Part shown: positions 4,963-5,630 of the stretch, in pieces
How positions within the stretch are numbered: the stretch's first letter is position 1
How the letters are laid out: each line of letters begins with the position of its first letter
Assembly: GCA_022837185.1 (NCBI GenBank)
Contig: JALHJD010000202.1
Span: 1-5,630, forward strand
Length of the DNA: 5,630 nt
Origin: Desulfobacteraceae bacterium
GTDB lineage: Bacteria; Desulfobacterota; Desulfobulbia; Desulfobulbales; Desulfobulbaceae
Direction of reading: 5' to 3'
Position numbers and translations under genes: made by a program
The notes under the pieces: generated by a model
Told to the model about the DNA's origin: nothing
Databases searched by the model: none
Seen by the model: the letters and a program-made list of their open reading frames with translations, nothing else

Positions 4963-5611
4963 AAACAAGGTCCGGGAAATCAAGGAGCTTTTGAAGGACG
5001 CTCCCGTTGACATAAAATGCCTGGCCGACTTCGGTCCTCTCCCCCCCGTGGTTGAGGACGGCGCTACCTTTGAGGAGAACGCCTATAAAAAGGCCCTTCA
5101 CTATGCGAAAGTGCTCGGACTCCCCTGTCTGGCAGACGATTCGGGCCTGGCGGTGGAAGCGCTGGACGGCAGGCCCGGCGTTCATTCCGCCCGCTATGCC
5201 GGCGACAAGGCCTCGGACCTGGAGAAATGCGACAAGCTGCTCAGGGAGATGGCCGGCAGAAAAAACCGCAGAGCCCGCTTTGAATGCGTCCTGTCCCTTG
5301 CCACGCCGGGCGGGCCTGCCCTGACCTGGGAAGGGCGCTGTGAAGGAGAAATCACCTCTGAGCGGCACGGAGAGTCCGGTTTCGGCTATGATCCGGTCTT
5401 TTATTATCCTCCCCTCGGCAAAACCTTTGCCGAGGCGACCATGGAGGAAAAAAACAGGGTCAGTCACCGGGGCAGGGCCCTGGCCGAGTTTGCCGGAGAG
5501 ATCGACAAGGTGCTGGTGTGGCTCCGGCATCGACTGGCTGAACAGAAGCCCCCCAAACCTGACCACCGGGAGTTTGAGGACAGCGACTGGTCCGAAGAAC
5601 ATTCGGGGTAG
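4928..5611 (+). CDS. rdgB: XTP/dITP pyrophosphatase (RdgB/HAM1 family)
   Basis: This protein hydrolyses non-canonical purine nucleoside triphosphates (dITP, ITP, XTP) to monophosphates, keeping them out of DNA and RNA. Signatures are the substrate-binding N-terminus [12 protein letters not shown] (7-18), the catalytic LADDSGLAVEALDGRPGVHSAR (68-89), FGYDPVF (152-158), GKTFAE (164-169), and SHRGRAL (179-185). The start at 4928 matches the family N-terminus and has GGAG at 4918-4921; a longer open frame back to 4763 reads through queH in another frame and is not family sequence. At 227 residues it is somewhat longer than typical members of about 195-205, because of a charged C-terminal tail from about 203 (QKPPKPDHREFEDSDWSEEH). 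It overlaps queH by 35 bases, so translation is probably coupled. Confidence 0.96.
   Translation: MVPIIVLATSNKNKVREIKELLKDAPVDIKCLADFGPLPPVVEDGATFEENAYKKALHYAKVLGLPCLADDSGLAVEALDGRPGVHSARYAGDKASDLEKCDKLLREMAGRKNRRARFECVLSLATPGGPALTWEGRCEGEITSERHGESGFGYDPVFYYPPLGKTFAEATMEEKNRVSHRGRALAEFAGEIDKVLVWLRHRLAEQKPPKPDHREFEDSDWSEEHSG
5413..5435. repeat. Perfect 10-bp inverted repeat inside rdgB
   Basis: CCTCGGCAAA at 5413-5422 is followed, after the 3-base loop ACC, by its exact reverse complement TTTGCCGAGG at 5426-5435. It encodes the conserved LGKTFAEA stretch of RdgB, so codon choice for conserved residues largely explains it, but a stable mRNA hairpin is expected. Confidence 0.5.
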
Positions 5612-5630
5612 GGGGCCCGGGGCGCTGAGA

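Noticed and set aside
5612..5630. Start of a terminator or promoter after rdgB
   Set aside because: The 19 bases are G-rich with a GGGCCC palindrome, but too short to show a stem with a T-run or any promoter element.

Overview
The window looks like ordinary chromosome from a GC-rich, probably anaerobic Gram-negative bacterium. Desulfobacterota ('Deltaproteobacteria') is my best guess. It rests on the style of the NifA-like activator, the use of QueH rather than QueG, the iron-sulfur membrane protein and the ParB type. I could not test this with a search.

Left block (1-2291, + strand): five tightly packed genes read in one direction. They are the last codons of a probable parA, then parB, an MTH1187/YqgV-type thiamine-binding protein, a 49-residue membrane or secreted peptide ending in a CxxC motif, and a polytopic membrane protein with many cysteine motifs and two ferredoxin-type clusters. 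parA/parB and the thiamine-binding/CxxC gene pair each overlap by ATGA, so the block is probably one transcription unit. ParAB is the chromosome segregation machinery. The following genes look like a small redox module that shares the transcript. The 49-residue gene is the easiest to miss, and it fits the family known as CD1871A-type CXXC proteins.

Middle (2239-2779): the 3' end of the Fe-S gene and the next 75 bases hold four inverted repeats, probably where converging transcripts end. The rest of 2326-2523 shows no gene I can support. Two serine tRNA genes with encoded CCA ends, anticodons GCU and UGA, lie in tandem on the minus strand. A perfect TTGACA -35 box sits just upstream of them, in the short gap shared with the next, divergent gene.

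Right block (2780-5611, + strand): a GAF-AAA+-HTH sigma-54 activator closely resembling NifA, then queH (last step of queuosine synthesis) overlapping it by ATGA, then rdgB (XTP/dITP pyrophosphatase) overlapping queH by 35 bases. This is a compact probable operon joining a regulator, a tRNA-modification enzyme and a nucleotide-pool cleaner. No nif gene is present. A 14-of-16 match to the ParB-binding site parS lies inside queH. The last 19 bases after rdgB hold nothing recognisable.
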